Shown piece by piece: positions 27,766 through 36,582 of a stretch of DNA of 64,000 nucleotides. Every line of letters begins with the position of its first letter. Positions within the stretch are counted from its first letter, which is position 1. The notes below the pieces were generated by a model. It was not told the DNA's origin, did not search any database, and saw nothing but the letters and a program-made list of their open reading frames with translations. The stretch covers positions 150,388 to 214,387 of the forward strand of contig NZ_JAPMIU010000007.1 in assembly GCF_026410505.1 (NCBI RefSeq), read 5' to 3'. The position numbers were made by a program, and so were the translations under genes. The DNA is from Frateuria hangzhouensis. Lineage in GTDB: Bacteria; Pseudomonadota; Gammaproteobacteria; Xanthomonadales; Rhodanobacteraceae.

Positions 27766-28890
27766 ATGAGCCTCGGCCTGGTCATCGCGGTGGTGCTGAT
27801 CGCACTCGCCTTCACCTACATCAACGGTTTCCACGACACCGCCAACTCGATCGCCACGGTGGTCGCGACCAAGGTGCTCAGTCCCGGCCAGGCGGTGCTG
27901 CTGGCAGCGGTGACCAACCTGATCGGCGCGCTGTGGGGCACCGCGGTGGCCAAGACCATCGCCTCCGGGCTGATCGACACGCAGGTGGTCGATGCCGGGC
28001 CGCAGTTCCTGATATGCGCGCTGCTGGCGGCCACCGCGTGGAATCTCATCACCTGGTGGTGGGGCCTGCCCTCCAGCTCCAGCCATGCGCTGGTTGGCGC
28101 GCTGGTGGGCGCGGCCGTCGCCGCCAGCGGCGACAACTTCAACTCGGTCATCTGGGCCCAGGGCAGCATCCACTGGTGGGAAGGCAAGGGCGTGATCCCC
28201 AAGGTGATCGTGCCGATGGTGGTCTCGCCGCTGGCGGGCTTCATCATCGGTTTCATCCTGATGGGCGCGCTCTATGCGCTGTTCGCCTGGCTGGCCAACC
28301 GCAAGGGCTGGATGCAGCGGCTGGGCCGCACGCCGTTCGTCAATGCGTTCTTCGGCAAGGCGCAGATCGCCTCGGCCAGCGCGATGGGCCTGGCCCACGG
28401 CATGAACGACGCGCAGAAGAGCATGGGCATCATCGCGCTGGCACTGGCCGGCGGCACCGCGGCGGGGCAGCTCGATAACCTGCCGTCCTGGCTGGGCTTC
28501 CTGCGCATTGCCGGTTCCGCCGAGGGCGGCTTCAACGTGCCGGCGTGGGTTGCGGTGCTGTGCGCGCTGACCATGGCGGCCGGTACCGCCGGCGGCGGCT
28601 GGCGCATCATCAAGACGCTCGGCCACAAGATGGTCAAGCTGCATCCGATCAACGGGTTTGCCGCCGAGGGCAGCTCGGCCGCGGTGATCCTCACTGCCTC
28701 GGCGTTCGGCATCCCCGTGTCGACCACGCACAACGTGTCCGCCTCGATCATGGGCGTGGGCGCGGCCAAGCGCTTCAACGCAATCCGCTGGTCGGTGGTC
28801 GAGCGCATGGTGTGGGCCTGGATCCTGACCCTGCCGATCACCGCGCTGCTGGCCTACGGCTTCGTGCGGCTGGCCCAGGGCCTGGGCTGA
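27766..28890 (+). CDS. pit: Inorganic phosphate transporter, Pit family
   Basis: 374 residues with about ten hydrophobic segments. Low-affinity, ion-coupled uptake of (metal-)phosphate across the inner membrane. The duplicated Pit signature is clear: NGFHDTANSIATVVATK near residue 15-31 and AHGMNDAQKSMGIIALAL in the second half, with ASAFGIPVSTTHNVSASIMG near the end matching the first-half WGLPSSSSHALVGALVG. Shorter than E. coli PitA (about 500), typical of the compact Pit subgroup that pairs with DUF47. It is the second gene of the operon. Confidence 0.93.
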   Translation: MSLGLVIAVVLIALAFTYINGFHDTANSIATVVATKVLSPGQAVLLAAVTNLIGALWGTAVAKTIASGLIDTQVVDAGPQFLICALLAATAWNLITWWWGLPSSSSHALVGALVGAAVAASGDNFNSVIWAQGSIHWWEGKGVIPKVIVPMVVSPLAGFIIGFILMGALYALFAWLANRKGWMQRLGRTPFVNAFFGKAQIASASAMGLAHGMNDAQKSMGIIALALAGGTAAGQLDNLPSWLGFLRIAGSAEGGFNVPAWVAVLCALTMAAGTAGGGWRIIKTLGHKMVKLHPINGFAAEGSSAAVILTASAFGIPVSTTHNVSASIMGVGAAKRFNAIRWSVVERMVWAWILTLPITALLAYGFVRLAQGLG

Positions 28891-28905
28891 GGCGATGGCG
28901 CTGCG

Positions 28906-29310
28906 CTACAGGCTGTCGCCCTCGCTGGCGATGATCTGTTCCAGCTGGTCGCCCAGCAGTCCCAGTTCGCCGATCAGCCGTTCCAGTTCGCCGCCGTCGA
29001 GGAACTCGTACGGGCGGTTCTCGCACAGGTGCAGGTAGGGCGAGCCGTCCAGGTCGGCCACCGCCAGGAAGCCGGTGCGCTGCTCCCAGTTAAAGCGCAG
29101 GCAGCGGCGCGGATCGGTGCCGGCCAGCGGCCCGATCGGGGTGGACAGGCGCAGGTAGCGGCGGCCGCCCTCGTCTTCCAGTTCGGCCAGGTAAATGCCC
29201 TGGTGGCGGCCCAGCGGCAGCGCCAGATCGAAGCTGATCAGGTACGGGTCGTTCTGCCGCAGCGCGTACTGGCTGCCGACATGGGAACGCACGGCTTCGA
29301 AATGACGCAT
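28906..29310 (-). CDS. Small conserved protein, possibly YbjN/type III chaperone-like fold
   Basis: 134 residues from the ATG at 29308-29310. Alternating strands and a closing helix (YLISFDLALPLGRHQGIYLAE, then LIGELGLLGDQLEQII) suggest the alpha/beta fold of YbjN or CesT-like chaperones, which use it to bind partner proteins. This is an impression from pattern only; no specific family signature is seen. It is convergent with pit and divergent from the alkyltransferase-like gene. Confidence 0.6.
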   Translation of the reverse strand: MRHFEAVRSHVGSQYALRQNDPYLISFDLALPLGRHQGIYLAELEDEGGRRYLRLSTPIGPLAGTDPRRCLRFNWEQRTGFLAVADLDGSPYLHLCENRPYEFLDGGELERLIGELGLLGDQLEQIIASEGDSL

Positions 29311-29391
29311 GGTGGGGCTCCTTGATGCGGGCCCGATGGTAACCTGCCGCCCCATTGCGCCCAAGTGATGGTGCGCCCAGGGGATGGGTCC

Positions 29392-29730
29392 ATGCAGGAA
29401 AGCCACGCCCGCGTCTATGCCGCCATCGCCGCGATCCCGCGCGGCCGCGTCGCCAGCTATGGCGCGATCGCGGCGCGTGCCGGGTTGCCCGGCCGTGCGC
29501 GGCTGGTGGGCAGGTTGCTGGGCGAAACGCCGCAAGGGATGGAGCTGCCGTGGCATCGCGTATTGCGCGCCAGCGGCCAGGTCGCGCTACCGCCGGGCAG
29601 CCGCGGCTTTCGCGAGCAGTGCCGCTTGTTGCGCGCCGAGGGCATCGAGGTGATCAACGGTCGCGTGCCGCTGTCGCGCTTCGGGCTGGACGCGGACCTC
29701 GACCGCGCGCTGTGGGGCCTGCCTCCGTAG
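29392..29730 (+). CDS. Alkyltransferase-like protein (ATL), MGMT family without the acceptor cysteine
   Basis: 112 residues from the ATG at 29392 (GGGGA upstream; a GTG/ATG at 29365-29370 is an alternative). Only the DNA-binding domain of O6-methylguanine-DNA methyltransferase is present. The active-site PCHRV is PWHRV, with Trp for Cys, so it cannot accept an alkyl group. ATL proteins (E. coli YbaZ, Schizosaccharomyces Atl1) instead bind O6-alkylguanine and hand it to nucleotide-excision repair. RGRVASYGAIA and the arginine-finger region are intact. Its TAG stop falls in a repeat element. recQ follows. Confidence 0.9.
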   Translation: MQESHARVYAAIAAIPRGRVASYGAIAARAGLPGRARLVGRLLGETPQGMELPWHRVLRASGQVALPPGSRGFREQCRLLRAEGIEVINGRVPLSRFGLDADLDRALWGLPP

Positions 29731-29786
29731 GGTGGTTTTCAGCCCACCGTTCCCGTGCGGCCATGGTGGGCTCAAGCCCACCCTGC
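29726..29786. repeat. Paired palindromic repeat, GTAGGGTGGGCTTCAGCCCACC family
   Basis: Arm 1 at 29727-29749 (GTAGGGTGGTTTTCAGCCCA, ends CCG) and arm 2 at 29764-29786 (TGGTGGGCTCAAGCCCACCC) are imperfect inverted copies. The TAG in arm 1 is the stop codon of the upstream gene. Confidence 0.8.
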
Positions 29787-29880
29787 GCACCCGCGTCCTA
29801 CGTCTGCATCCGGCTTTACCTACCGTTCCCGGCGTCCGTCGCCGACGGCCGTAAGACGCCGCTTTGGTAGCATGCGCACA

Positions 29881-31716
29881 ATGTCCTCCCGCGCCCTCGA
29901 ACTCCTCCAAAGCGTCTTCGGTTACGCCAGCTTCCGCGACCAGCAGCAAGCCATCGTGCAGGCGGTGGCCGAGGGCAGCGATGCGCTGGTGCTGATGCCC
30001 ACCGGCGGCGGCAAGTCGCTGTGCTACCAGATTCCCGCGCTGCTGCGGCCCGGCACCGCGATCGTGGTGTCGCCGCTGATCGCGCTAATGCAGGACCAGG
30101 TCGATGCCCTGCGCGAGGCCGGAGTCGCGGCGGCCTACCTCAACTCCAGCCTGGCAGCGGAAGACCAGCGCGAGGTCGAGCGCCGTCTGCTGGCCGGTGG
30201 GCTGAAGCTGCTCTACGTGGCGCCCGAGCGCTTGCTGACGTCGCGCTTCCTGGGCCTGCTCGAGCAGATCGACGTGGCCCTGTTCGCCATCGACGAGGCG
30301 CATTGCGTGTCGCAGTGGGGGCACGATTTCCGGCCGGAGTATCGTGAGCTCGCGGTGCTCCAGGAACGCTTCGGGCAGATCCCGCGCATCGCGCTCACCG
30401 CCACCGCCGACCCGCGCACGCGTGAGGAGATCATCGACCGCCTGGGCCTGCACCAGGCGCGCCAGTTCGTCTCCAGCTTCGACCGGCCGAACATCCGCTA
30501 CCGCGTGGCACTCAAGCACAATCCGCGCTCGCAGCTGATGCAGTTCCTCGACGGCCATCGCGGCGAGGCCGGCATCGTCTATGCGCTCAGCCGCAAGAAG
30601 GTTGACGATACCGCCGCGTGGCTGACCGAGGCGGGCATCGAGGCATTGCCGTACCACGCCGGGCTCGATGCCCGCGTACGTGCGGCGCACCAGCAACGGT
30701 TCCTGCGCGAGGACGGCGTGGTGATGGTGGCCACGGTGGCCTTCGGCATGGGCATCGACAAGCCGGACGTGCGTTTCGTCGCCCACCTGGACCTGCCGCG
30801 TTCGATGGAGGGCTACTACCAGGAGACCGGCCGTGGCGGCCGCGATGGCCTGCCAGCCGAGGCGCTGATGCTCTATGGCCTGTCCGACGTGGTGACGATG
30901 AGCCAGATGATCGCCCAGTCCGATTCGGGCGACGAGCGCAAGCGCGTCGAGCGGCAGAAACTCGAGGGGCTGCTCGCCTTCGCCGAGGCCACCCGCTGCC
31001 GCCGCGAACTGCTGCTGGGCGCCTTCGGCGAGGACTACCAGGGCCCCTGCGGCCATTGCGACAACTGCATCGAGCCGCCGAAGACCTGGGACGCCACCGT
31101 GCCCGCGCAGAAGGCACTGTCGGCGGTCTACCGCAGCGGGCAGCGATTCGGCGCCGGGCACGTGATCGACGTGTTGCGCGGCGTCGAGGGCGAACGCATG
31201 CGGCAGCTTGGCCATGATCGGCTCACCACCTTCGGCATCGGCGCTGACATGGACGAGAAGGGCTGGCGTTCGGTGTTTCGCCAGTTGCTCGCCGCCGGGC
31301 TGCTGGAGGCCGACGCGCAGGGCTATGGCACGCTGCGCCTGAGCGCCGCCAGCCGCGCGGTACTGACCGGCGGCCAGCGCGTGCTGCTGCGCGAGGATGC
31401 CCGCCCCGTGCGCAGCACGCGCCGACGCCGCGACAGCCAGTTGATCACCGGCGCCAACCTGGGCATCGAGGCCTACGAACAACCGTTGTGGGATGCCTTG
31501 CGCGCGCTACGTACGCGGCTGGCCAAACAGCAGGGCGTGCCGCCCTACGTGGTGTTCCACGATGCCACCTTGCTGGCCATGCTGCGGGCGATGCCGGCCA
31601 GCGAAGAGGATCTGGCCGAGGTCAGCGGCGTGGGCGAGGCCAAGCTCAAGCGCTACGGGCGCGATTTTCTGGCGGTGATCAACGCGGTGGACGCCGTGCC
31701 GGACGACGCCGCCTGA
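29881..31716 (+). CDS. recQ: ATP-dependent DNA helicase RecQ
   Basis: 611 residues from the ATG at 29881 (29872 is an alternative). 3'-5' helicase in RecFOR recombination and fork repair. N-terminal FRDQQQAIV then Walker [12 protein letters not shown], the DEAH box in [20 protein letters not shown], motif [11 protein letters not shown], the RecQ zinc cluster ([10 protein letters not shown]...CGHCDNC), a winged-helix region, and a C-terminal HRDC domain ([20 protein letters not shown] onward). All main domains are intact and length is normal. Confidence 0.96.
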   Translation: MSSRALELLQSVFGYASFRDQQQAIVQAVAEGSDALVLMPTGGGKSLCYQIPALLRPGTAIVVSPLIALMQDQVDALREAGVAAAYLNSSLAAEDQREVERRLLAGGLKLLYVAPERLLTSRFLGLLEQIDVALFAIDEAHCVSQWGHDFRPEYRELAVLQERFGQIPRIALTATADPRTREEIIDRLGLHQARQFVSSFDRPNIRYRVALKHNPRSQLMQFLDGHRGEAGIVYALSRKKVDDTAAWLTEAGIEALPYHAGLDARVRAAHQQRFLREDGVVMVATVAFGMGIDKPDVRFVAHLDLPRSMEGYYQETGRGGRDGLPAEALMLYGLSDVVTMSQMIAQSDSGDERKRVERQKLEGLLAFAEATRCRRELLLGAFGEDYQGPCGHCDNCIEPPKTWDATVPAQKALSAVYRSGQRFGAGHVIDVLRGVEGERMRQLGHDRLTTFGIGADMDEKGWRSVFRQLLAAGLLEADAQGYGTLRLSAASRAVLTGGQRVLLREDARPVRSTRRRRDSQLITGANLGIEAYEQPLWDALRALRTRLAKQQGVPPYVVFHDATLLAMLRAMPASEEDLAEVSGVGEAKLKRYGRDFLAVINAVDAVPDDAA

Positions 31717-31770
31717 CCGGCCGCGGCCTGTTGCCATTTTGATGCGGCTTTCACGCATACGGACGCGGGC

Positions 31771-32124
31771 TTACGTCGCGCCGGGTGGCGCGCTCGCGTC
31801 CCCTGGCGCCTGGCAGGCCACGCCGGAGGCTGAAGCGATGGTTTCCCCGGCCCCCAGCGGCGCCAGCCAGGCCTCATGCATGCCCTTGGTCCACCACTGC
31901 CAGCCGTCGCCCACGTAGCGCGCTCCGCTGGCGGAGAGGGCAATGGTCAGGCGGTAGGGCTTGCCGGCCATGACCAGCAGGGCATGCTCGCTGTCCGGAT
32001 AGCTCGCCTGCACCACCCGGCCGTCGGCGCAATGGTAGGCAAACCCGGGCGCTTCCGGCCGGAGCGGCTGGCAGGCCGCCGGCAACAGGGCGGCAGCGGC
32101 CACGAAAAGAAGGCAATGGCGCAT
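31771..32124 (-). CDS. mliC: MliC-family lipoprotein (C-type lysozyme inhibitor)
   Basis: 117 residues; the ATG at 32124 has AGGAGA upstream. The lipobox LLPAAC (Cys18) marks a lipoprotein. The mature part reads YHCADGRVVQASYPD then ALLVMAGKPYRL and GVAC at the end: the two cysteines, the AxL(V)M strand and the ARYVGDGWQWWTKG segment match MliC/PliC proteins, which protect periplasmic peptidoglycan from host C-type lysozyme. Convergent with recQ and divergent from the FHA gene. Confidence 0.85.
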   Translation of the reverse strand: MRHCLLFVAAAALLPAACQPLRPEAPGFAYHCADGRVVQASYPDSEHALLVMAGKPYRLTIALSASGARYVGDGWQWWTKGMHEAWLAPLGAGETIASASGVACQAPGDASAPPGAT

Positions 32125-32249
32125 CGGGTTCTCCTCGGGTGTGTGAAGGCGGTCTCGCTCTGGCCCGGCTGCGGCACCGAACGCGCGTCCCCATGCCTTG
32201 ATGACGAACGCTTGGTTATAGTGCGCGGATATCCCACCGAGGCCTTTCG

Positions 32250-32774
32250 ATGGACAGCCCAGGCCAGACCACCGTACTTAGCCCCGGCAAGCGTGTCGCC
32301 GGACCGCAGGGAACCCGGCTGTTTTCCGCCGAGGAACTGCGCCAGGTGGCCCGCGAGGCCGCCCCGGTCCTGCTCGGCCGCGCCAGCGCTTCCACCCCGG
32401 TGCTGGAAGGCGCCAATGGCGACCTGCAGGGCCAGCGCCTCTCGCTGCGGCCCGGCCGGCAGACGATCGGCCGGCGTGGCGACAACGATATCGTGCTGGA
32501 CGATCTCAGCGTGTCGGCGTCGCATGCCTGGATCGTGAACCAGCAGAACCACTACGTGATCATGAACACGCTGTCGACCAACGGCACGTTCGTGAACGGC
32601 AAGCGCATCCACGAGACGACCTTGCGCCACGGCGACCGCGTGCGTTTCGGCCAGGTGGAGTTCACCTTCCTTACCCGCGAACGCGGCACGGGCGGCGTCG
32701 CCCGGCCGGGCTGGCTGGCGCTGGGCGCGGCCACGGTGGTGGCCATGGGAGTGGCGGCATGGTGGCTGGTCTGA
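32250..32774 (+). CDS. FHA-domain protein with a C-terminal membrane anchor
   Basis: 174 residues. FHA domains bind phosphothreonine. Its core residues are visible: GRRGDNDIVLDDLSVSASHA (Gly-Arg and Ser-x-x-His) and NTLSTNGTFVNGKRI (Asn-Gly). After an 80-residue N-terminal stretch and the FHA domain (about 62-140), a single hydrophobic segment (about 154-173) anchors it with the FHA domain in the cytoplasm. A possible -10 (TATAGT, 32217) lies 28 bases upstream of the ATG. Its end overlaps the kinase gene by 16 bases, implying coupled expression; the kinase is the obvious source of its ligand. Confidence 0.88.
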   Translation: MDSPGQTTVLSPGKRVAGPQGTRLFSAEELRQVAREAAPVLLGRASASTPVLEGANGDLQGQRLSLRPGRQTIGRRGDNDIVLDDLSVSASHAWIVNQQNHYVIMNTLSTNGTFVNGKRIHETTLRHGDRVRFGQVEFTFLTRERGTGGVARPGWLALGAATVVAMGVAAWWLV

Positions 32775-34489
32775 TCCCAGCCGCGGACGAACGGGTAATC
32801 CCGCCGACGGTGGGACGCTACCGCATAGAAGGCATGCTCGGCGCCGGCGCCATGGCCGTGGTCTACGCCGGCTTCGACCCGGAGATCGAGCGCCGGGTGG
32901 CGATCAAGTGCCTGCGCAATGCGGTCGCCGCCGACCCGGCCTATCGCGCACGCTTCATCACCGAGGCTCGCGCGGTGGGCCACCTGACCCATCCCCACAT
33001 CGTCACCCTGTTCGACGTGGGCGAAATGGAAGATGGCCGCCCCTACATCGCGATGGAGCGGCTTTCCGGCGACACCCTGGCCAGCCGCGTGGCGCGCGAG
33101 GGCCTGCCTGCGCTGCCGCTGGCCATCGGCCTGGTCGAACAGATCGCCAGTGCGCTCGATTACGCCCACGCGCAGGGTGTGATCCACCAGGACATCAAGC
33201 CGGAGAACATCATGCTCTCCGATGGCTGGCAGCATGCCAAGGTCAGTGACTTCGGCATCGCCGAACGGCGCGACCTGCGCGGGTCCGGCAAGCCGCGCGG
33301 CGAGATCGGCGGCACGCCGGCCTTCATGGCGCCGGAGCACCTGCGCGGCGAGCGCACCGACGCGCGCAGCGACCTGTTTTCGCTCGGCGTGGTGCTGTTC
33401 TGGCTGTTGAGCGGCAAGCTGCCGTGGGAAGAAACCGGGGATGTGCGGCGCCTGCTGGCCGAGCGCCAGCGCCTGCCGCAACCGACGCTGCAGCCACGCG
33501 ACCCGTTCACGCCCTCGATCCTGCTCGACATCGTGCAGACCCTGCTGGCCCCGGCGCCGCAGGATCGCTACCAGCGCGGCTCCGAGCTGATCGACGACCT
33601 GCGCCTGGCCTTGCGCGAGTACGAACGCCTGCACGACAAGCCGATCACCACGCGGCTGATCTCGCTGCGACTGCGCTGGGCCGGCATCCTGGCGGCCGTG
33701 CTGAGCCTGACCCTGCTGATCGGCCTGGCCGCGATCTACGCCCGGCAGAACACCGCGGTCACCGGATTGGCCCAGGATTTCGGCCGCTCGCTGGGCCGTA
33801 TGGTGGCCAGCGAGGCGGCGGAGAACCTGCTGCTGGACGACCGCGCGGCCACCCGCGCGCTGGTGCAGGACATCTCGCGCAACCAGCAGATCTATTACCT
33901 CGCCGTGGCCAACCGCTACGGCGAGGTGATCGCCAGCACGCGCAAGGACGAACTGGGCCAGCCGCTGCCGGTACGCACCAACGAGACCTACCTGCCGGGT
34001 GCGGGCGACATCGCCAGCTACCGCGTGCGCCTGCCCGATGGCGACGACCCCGGAGAAATGCTGGTGTTCGATGTGCCCGTGCATTACCAGACCGCCAAGG
34101 TCGGCCAGTTGCGCCTGGGCATCAGCGACGCCCCGCTGCGCGCGGCGCAGAAGACCACGCTCAAGGCGATCGTGGCGGTGCTGCTGGTGACGCTGGCGGC
34201 GGTGACCGGCGCCGCCTACTGGCTGTTCCGGCGCCTGCTCGGGCTGCTGGACGTGCTCGGCGAGGCGATGCTGCGGGTCGGTCGCGGCGATTTCCGCCAT
34301 CGCATCCGGCTGGTCCGGCACGACGAACTGGGCCGCCTGTTCACCGCCTTCAACCTGATGTCCAACGCGCTGCAGGCCCGGGAGCGCCGGCCACGCCGGA
34401 CCGCCGCCAAGCCGACGGCGCCGCTGGAACTGCCCACCCGCATCCTGCCCACGGAGGAGCGGGTGGAGGACAAGGCCATCCGCGACTGA
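32759..34489 (+). CDS. Membrane Ser/Thr protein kinase with C-terminal sensor and HAMP domain
   Basis: 576 residues. Cytoplasmic kinase domain at about 18-285: Gly loop GAGAMAVVY, Lys50, Glu69, catalytic HQDIKPEN (143-150), DFG (164-166), APE (191-193). Gln replaces the Arg of the usual HRD, making it a non-RD kinase. A helix at about 307-327, a periplasmic sensor-like region (328-468, similar to small Cache/PpkA-type domains), a second helix (470-490) and a HAMP-like segment (488-540) follow. The C-terminus is basic and ends without an output domain. Start overlaps the FHA gene. PpkA of type VI systems is the closest functional analogue by domain content. Confidence 0.9.
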   Translation: MVAGLIPAADERVIPPTVGRYRIEGMLGAGAMAVVYAGFDPEIERRVAIKCLRNAVAADPAYRARFITEARAVGHLTHPHIVTLFDVGEMEDGRPYIAMERLSGDTLASRVAREGLPALPLAIGLVEQIASALDYAHAQGVIHQDIKPENIMLSDGWQHAKVSDFGIAERRDLRGSGKPRGEIGGTPAFMAPEHLRGERTDARSDLFSLGVVLFWLLSGKLPWEETGDVRRLLAERQRLPQPTLQPRDPFTPSILLDIVQTLLAPAPQDRYQRGSELIDDLRLALREYERLHDKPITTRLISLRLRWAGILAAVLSLTLLIGLAAIYARQNTAVTGLAQDFGRSLGRMVASEAAENLLLDDRAATRALVQDISRNQQIYYLAVANRYGEVIASTRKDELGQPLPVRTNETYLPGAGDIASYRVRLPDGDDPGEMLVFDVPVHYQTAKVGQLRLGISDAPLRAAQKTTLKAIVAVLLVTLAAVTGAAYWLFRRLLGLLDVLGEAMLRVGRGDFRHRIRLVRHDELGRLFTAFNLMSNALQARERRPRRTAAKPTAPLELPTRILPTEERVEDKAIRD

Positions 34490-34529
34490 GAGGCGCGCTG
34501 CCCGCGAGAGGCGCGGACGCCGGATCCCT

Positions 34530-34602
34530 TGTAGGAACCCACTTGTGGGCGATGCTTCTGGTGGTATGCCGGAAAAGCATCGCCCACAAGTGGGCTCCTA
34601 CA
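34530..34602. repeat. Paired REP-like element, nearly perfect 28-base inverted arms; likely terminator
   Basis: Arms at 34530-34557 (TGTAGGAACCCACTTGTGGG...) and 34575-34602 differ at one position as inverted copies, with a 17-base loop. A run of T (34605-34610) follows, so the element probably also ends transcription of the kinase operon. It lies between the convergent kinase gene and the LysM-TPR gene. Confidence 0.88.
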
Positions 34603-34639
34603 GGTTTTTTCGCAAGGCGGCCGGCCAGAGCCGGCATCT

Positions 34640-35587
34640 TCAATACTGCTTCAGGCGCTGCTTGAGCTCGAGCGCCCGCGCACGATAGACCGTGGCCGGT
34701 TCGAAATCCGGCTGGATGGCCAGTACCCGGTTCCACAGCGAAATGGCCTGGTCCAGCTGCTGGTCGCGATAGAGCACGATCGCACGCTGGTGGTAGACCG
34801 ACACCAGCTGCTTGCGCAGCGCCCTGGCGTCGGCATTGGCCGGGGGCAGCCGTGGGTCGACGTCGAGCGCCTGGTCCATTCGCTGCAGCGCCTCGCTGCG
34901 CTGCCCCTTCTGCAGCAACGCCACGCTTTCGGCCTGCAGCCGGCGTGCCTTGGTCGCATCCGGAGCATCGGCCGCAGATCGGCCGGGAGAGGTCTCATGC
35001 CGGTCTGGCGCGGGCCCTTCCGGCGGCGTGGACGCCAGGCCGGAGGCGGGCAGGCGCAGGGTCTGTCCCACCCGAAGCATCGAAGGGTCGGTCGAGCCGT
35101 TGTAGCGCGCCAGGATCAGGAAGCGCGCGCCGTCGCCCAGGTAGCGGGCCGCCAGCGTGCTGTAGGAGTCGCCCGGGCGCACCACGTACCGCCGCGAGGC
35201 ATGGCCCAGCGCCTGTTCGGGATCCACCGTAAGCTGGCGCAGCACCGCCTGCGCCGCGGGGTCGCCCGGATGGGCACGCAGGTAGCGGCGCAACTGGTAC
35301 TCGCCTTCCTTGTAATGGCCCAGTTGCAGTTGCTTGTTGATGATCTCGGCCAGTGATGCGGTCGGCGTGTCCGGCTCGAGCGGCGCATGCGCCACGGACG
35401 GCGCCGGACGCGTCACCACGACGCGTGCCGGCGTTTCGTGGCCGGTCACGCGCGCCTTCAGTTGCCTGAGCTGGGCGCAGCCGCCCAGGCCGGCGGCCAA
35501 CATGCCTGCCAGCACCAGCGGCATCCACCGGTAACGACCCTGCGCCGCGACGTGCGCGATTCCCATGTTCTGCACGGATTCCCTCAT
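34640..35587 (-). CDS. Lipoprotein-like protein with LysM domain and TPR-like repeats
   Basis: 315 residues. The start at 35587 is chosen because its ATGA overlaps the stop of the PP2C gene, giving coupling. A hydrophobic stretch with LGGCAQL near residue 37 looks like a lipobox, so it is probably a lipoprotein on the periplasmic side. TPR-like helices (KQLQLGHYKEGEYQLRRYLR), then a LysM domain (about 142-190: YVVRPGDSYSTLAARYLG...LRVGQTLRLP) that should bind peptidoglycan, then further TPR-like helices at 220-310. It may link the cell wall to the phosphorylation module; that is inference from neighbours. Confidence 0.78.
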   Translation of the reverse strand: MRESVQNMGIAHVAAQGRYRWMPLVLAGMLAAGLGGCAQLRQLKARVTGHETPARVVVTRPAPSVAHAPLEPDTPTASLAEIINKQLQLGHYKEGEYQLRRYLRAHPGDPAAQAVLRQLTVDPEQALGHASRRYVVRPGDSYSTLAARYLGDGARFLILARYNGSTDPSMLRVGQTLRLPASGLASTPPEGPAPDRHETSPGRSAADAPDATKARRLQAESVALLQKGQRSEALQRMDQALDVDPRLPPANADARALRKQLVSVYHQRAIVLYRDQQLDQAISLWNRVLAIQPDFEPATVYRARALELKQRLKQY

Positions 35588-36435
35588 AGCTGTCGAACAC
35601 CCGCTTCGGCCTGGCCGCCCGCGGCGCGGCCGGCCAGCTTCGCCCAGAGCCCCCGCCCGCGAGCGCGCCACCATTGCACCCAGCCTATCCGGGCGAAGAT
35701 CAAGGAGACATTGTCGCCGTCCGCGCCGCCACGCTCCAGCGCGCGGCCGAGCGCTTCGTGCAGCGCCCGGCGCAGGTTGCGCCGACGTGCCAGGTCACCC
35801 AGTTCGTCGGTCGCCAGCCGTTCCCACACGCCGTCGCTGCACAGCACGAAATACTGGCCCGGGCCGAGGGTGGCGAAACCGTGTTCGACCTGCGGTGGCC
35901 GCGGCCCACCCAGGCCGCGCAGCAGCATGTGTTGGGTGGCGTCCGTGCCCATCGCCTCGGCCTGCAGTTCGCCGCCGGACACCTTCAGTTGCGCCACGCT
36001 GTGGTCCTCGGTGCGCCCCAGGCAACGGCGGCCATGGAAGCGGTACAACCGGCTGTCGCCCACGTGCGCCCAGCAGGCGCGCCGCCCGCGAATCAGCAGC
36101 GCCACCACGGTCGAATGCGGTTCGGCACCTACCAGCCCCTGGCCGCGCCGGCGCAGCTCGGCATGCGCCGACTGGCACAGGGTTTCCAGGAACAGCGGGC
36201 CGGGTTGCTCGCGCCACGCACCCTGCTCCCACAGCCGGCGCGCGATATCCACCACCCCGGCAGCGGCCATTTCGCCGGCGCCGTCGCCGCCCATGCCGTC
36301 GGCCAGCACCAGCAGCCGCGCATCGGTGGTCGGATCGTGCAGGCAGACGAGTTCGTCCTGTTGCGTGGGCCGCCCGCCGCGTGCCCGGCCGGCCGCCACC
36401 GATGGCATCGCATGGCTCTCGATCCCCTGATCCAT
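35584..36435 (-). CDS. PP2C-family protein Ser/Thr phosphatase
   Basis: 283 residues. PPM phosphatase with the metal-binding motifs in order: QQDELVCL (about 25-32), LVLADGMGGDGAGE (about 42-55), CWAHVGDSRLYRF (about 120), VLCSDGVWE (about 197) and ADGDNVSLI (about 237). The C-terminal tail is basic and Ala/Gly-rich. It would reverse the action of the neighbouring kinase and so reset phosphothreonine binding by the FHA protein. Same arrangement of activities as PpkA/PppA/Fha of type VI secretion, without secretion genes nearby. Overlaps the LysM-TPR gene by 4 bases. Confidence 0.92.
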   Translation of the reverse strand: MDQGIESHAMPSVAAGRARGGRPTQQDELVCLHDPTTDARLLVLADGMGGDGAGEMAAAGVVDIARRLWEQGAWREQPGPLFLETLCQSAHAELRRRGQGLVGAEPHSTVVALLIRGRRACWAHVGDSRLYRFHGRRCLGRTEDHSVAQLKVSGGELQAEAMGTDATQHMLLRGLGGPRPPQVEHGFATLGPGQYFVLCSDGVWERLATDELGDLARRRNLRRALHEALGRALERGGADGDNVSLIFARIGWVQWWRARGRGLWAKLAGRAAGGQAEAGVRQL

Positions 36436-36556
36436 CGTCCGGCCCCATCCGAAGATGAACAGAGCATAGCGCCTGGATCGATGGAAACGTGACGCTGGAT
36501 GCCTGCCGCAGGCCGCCGGCGGTCGAGGTGGTGGTTCCGGAACGCCCGGGACAAAG

Positions 36557-36582
36557 GCAGCGCCCGCAAGCGGGCTCCTACA
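36557..36582. repeat. REP-like palindrome, single arm, overlapping the holC stop
   Basis: CGCCCGCAAGCGGGCTCCTA followed by CA: same family as 5295-5322, with the GCCCAC/GTGGGC arms changed to GCCCGC/GCGGGC in a compensatory way. The TAG on the minus strand is the stop codon of holC. Confidence 0.72.

Noticed and set aside
32250..36435. A type VI secretion gene cluster
   Set aside because: Only regulatory-type genes are present; no TssB/C, ClpV, Hcp, VgrG or TssJKLM sequences are found in the window.
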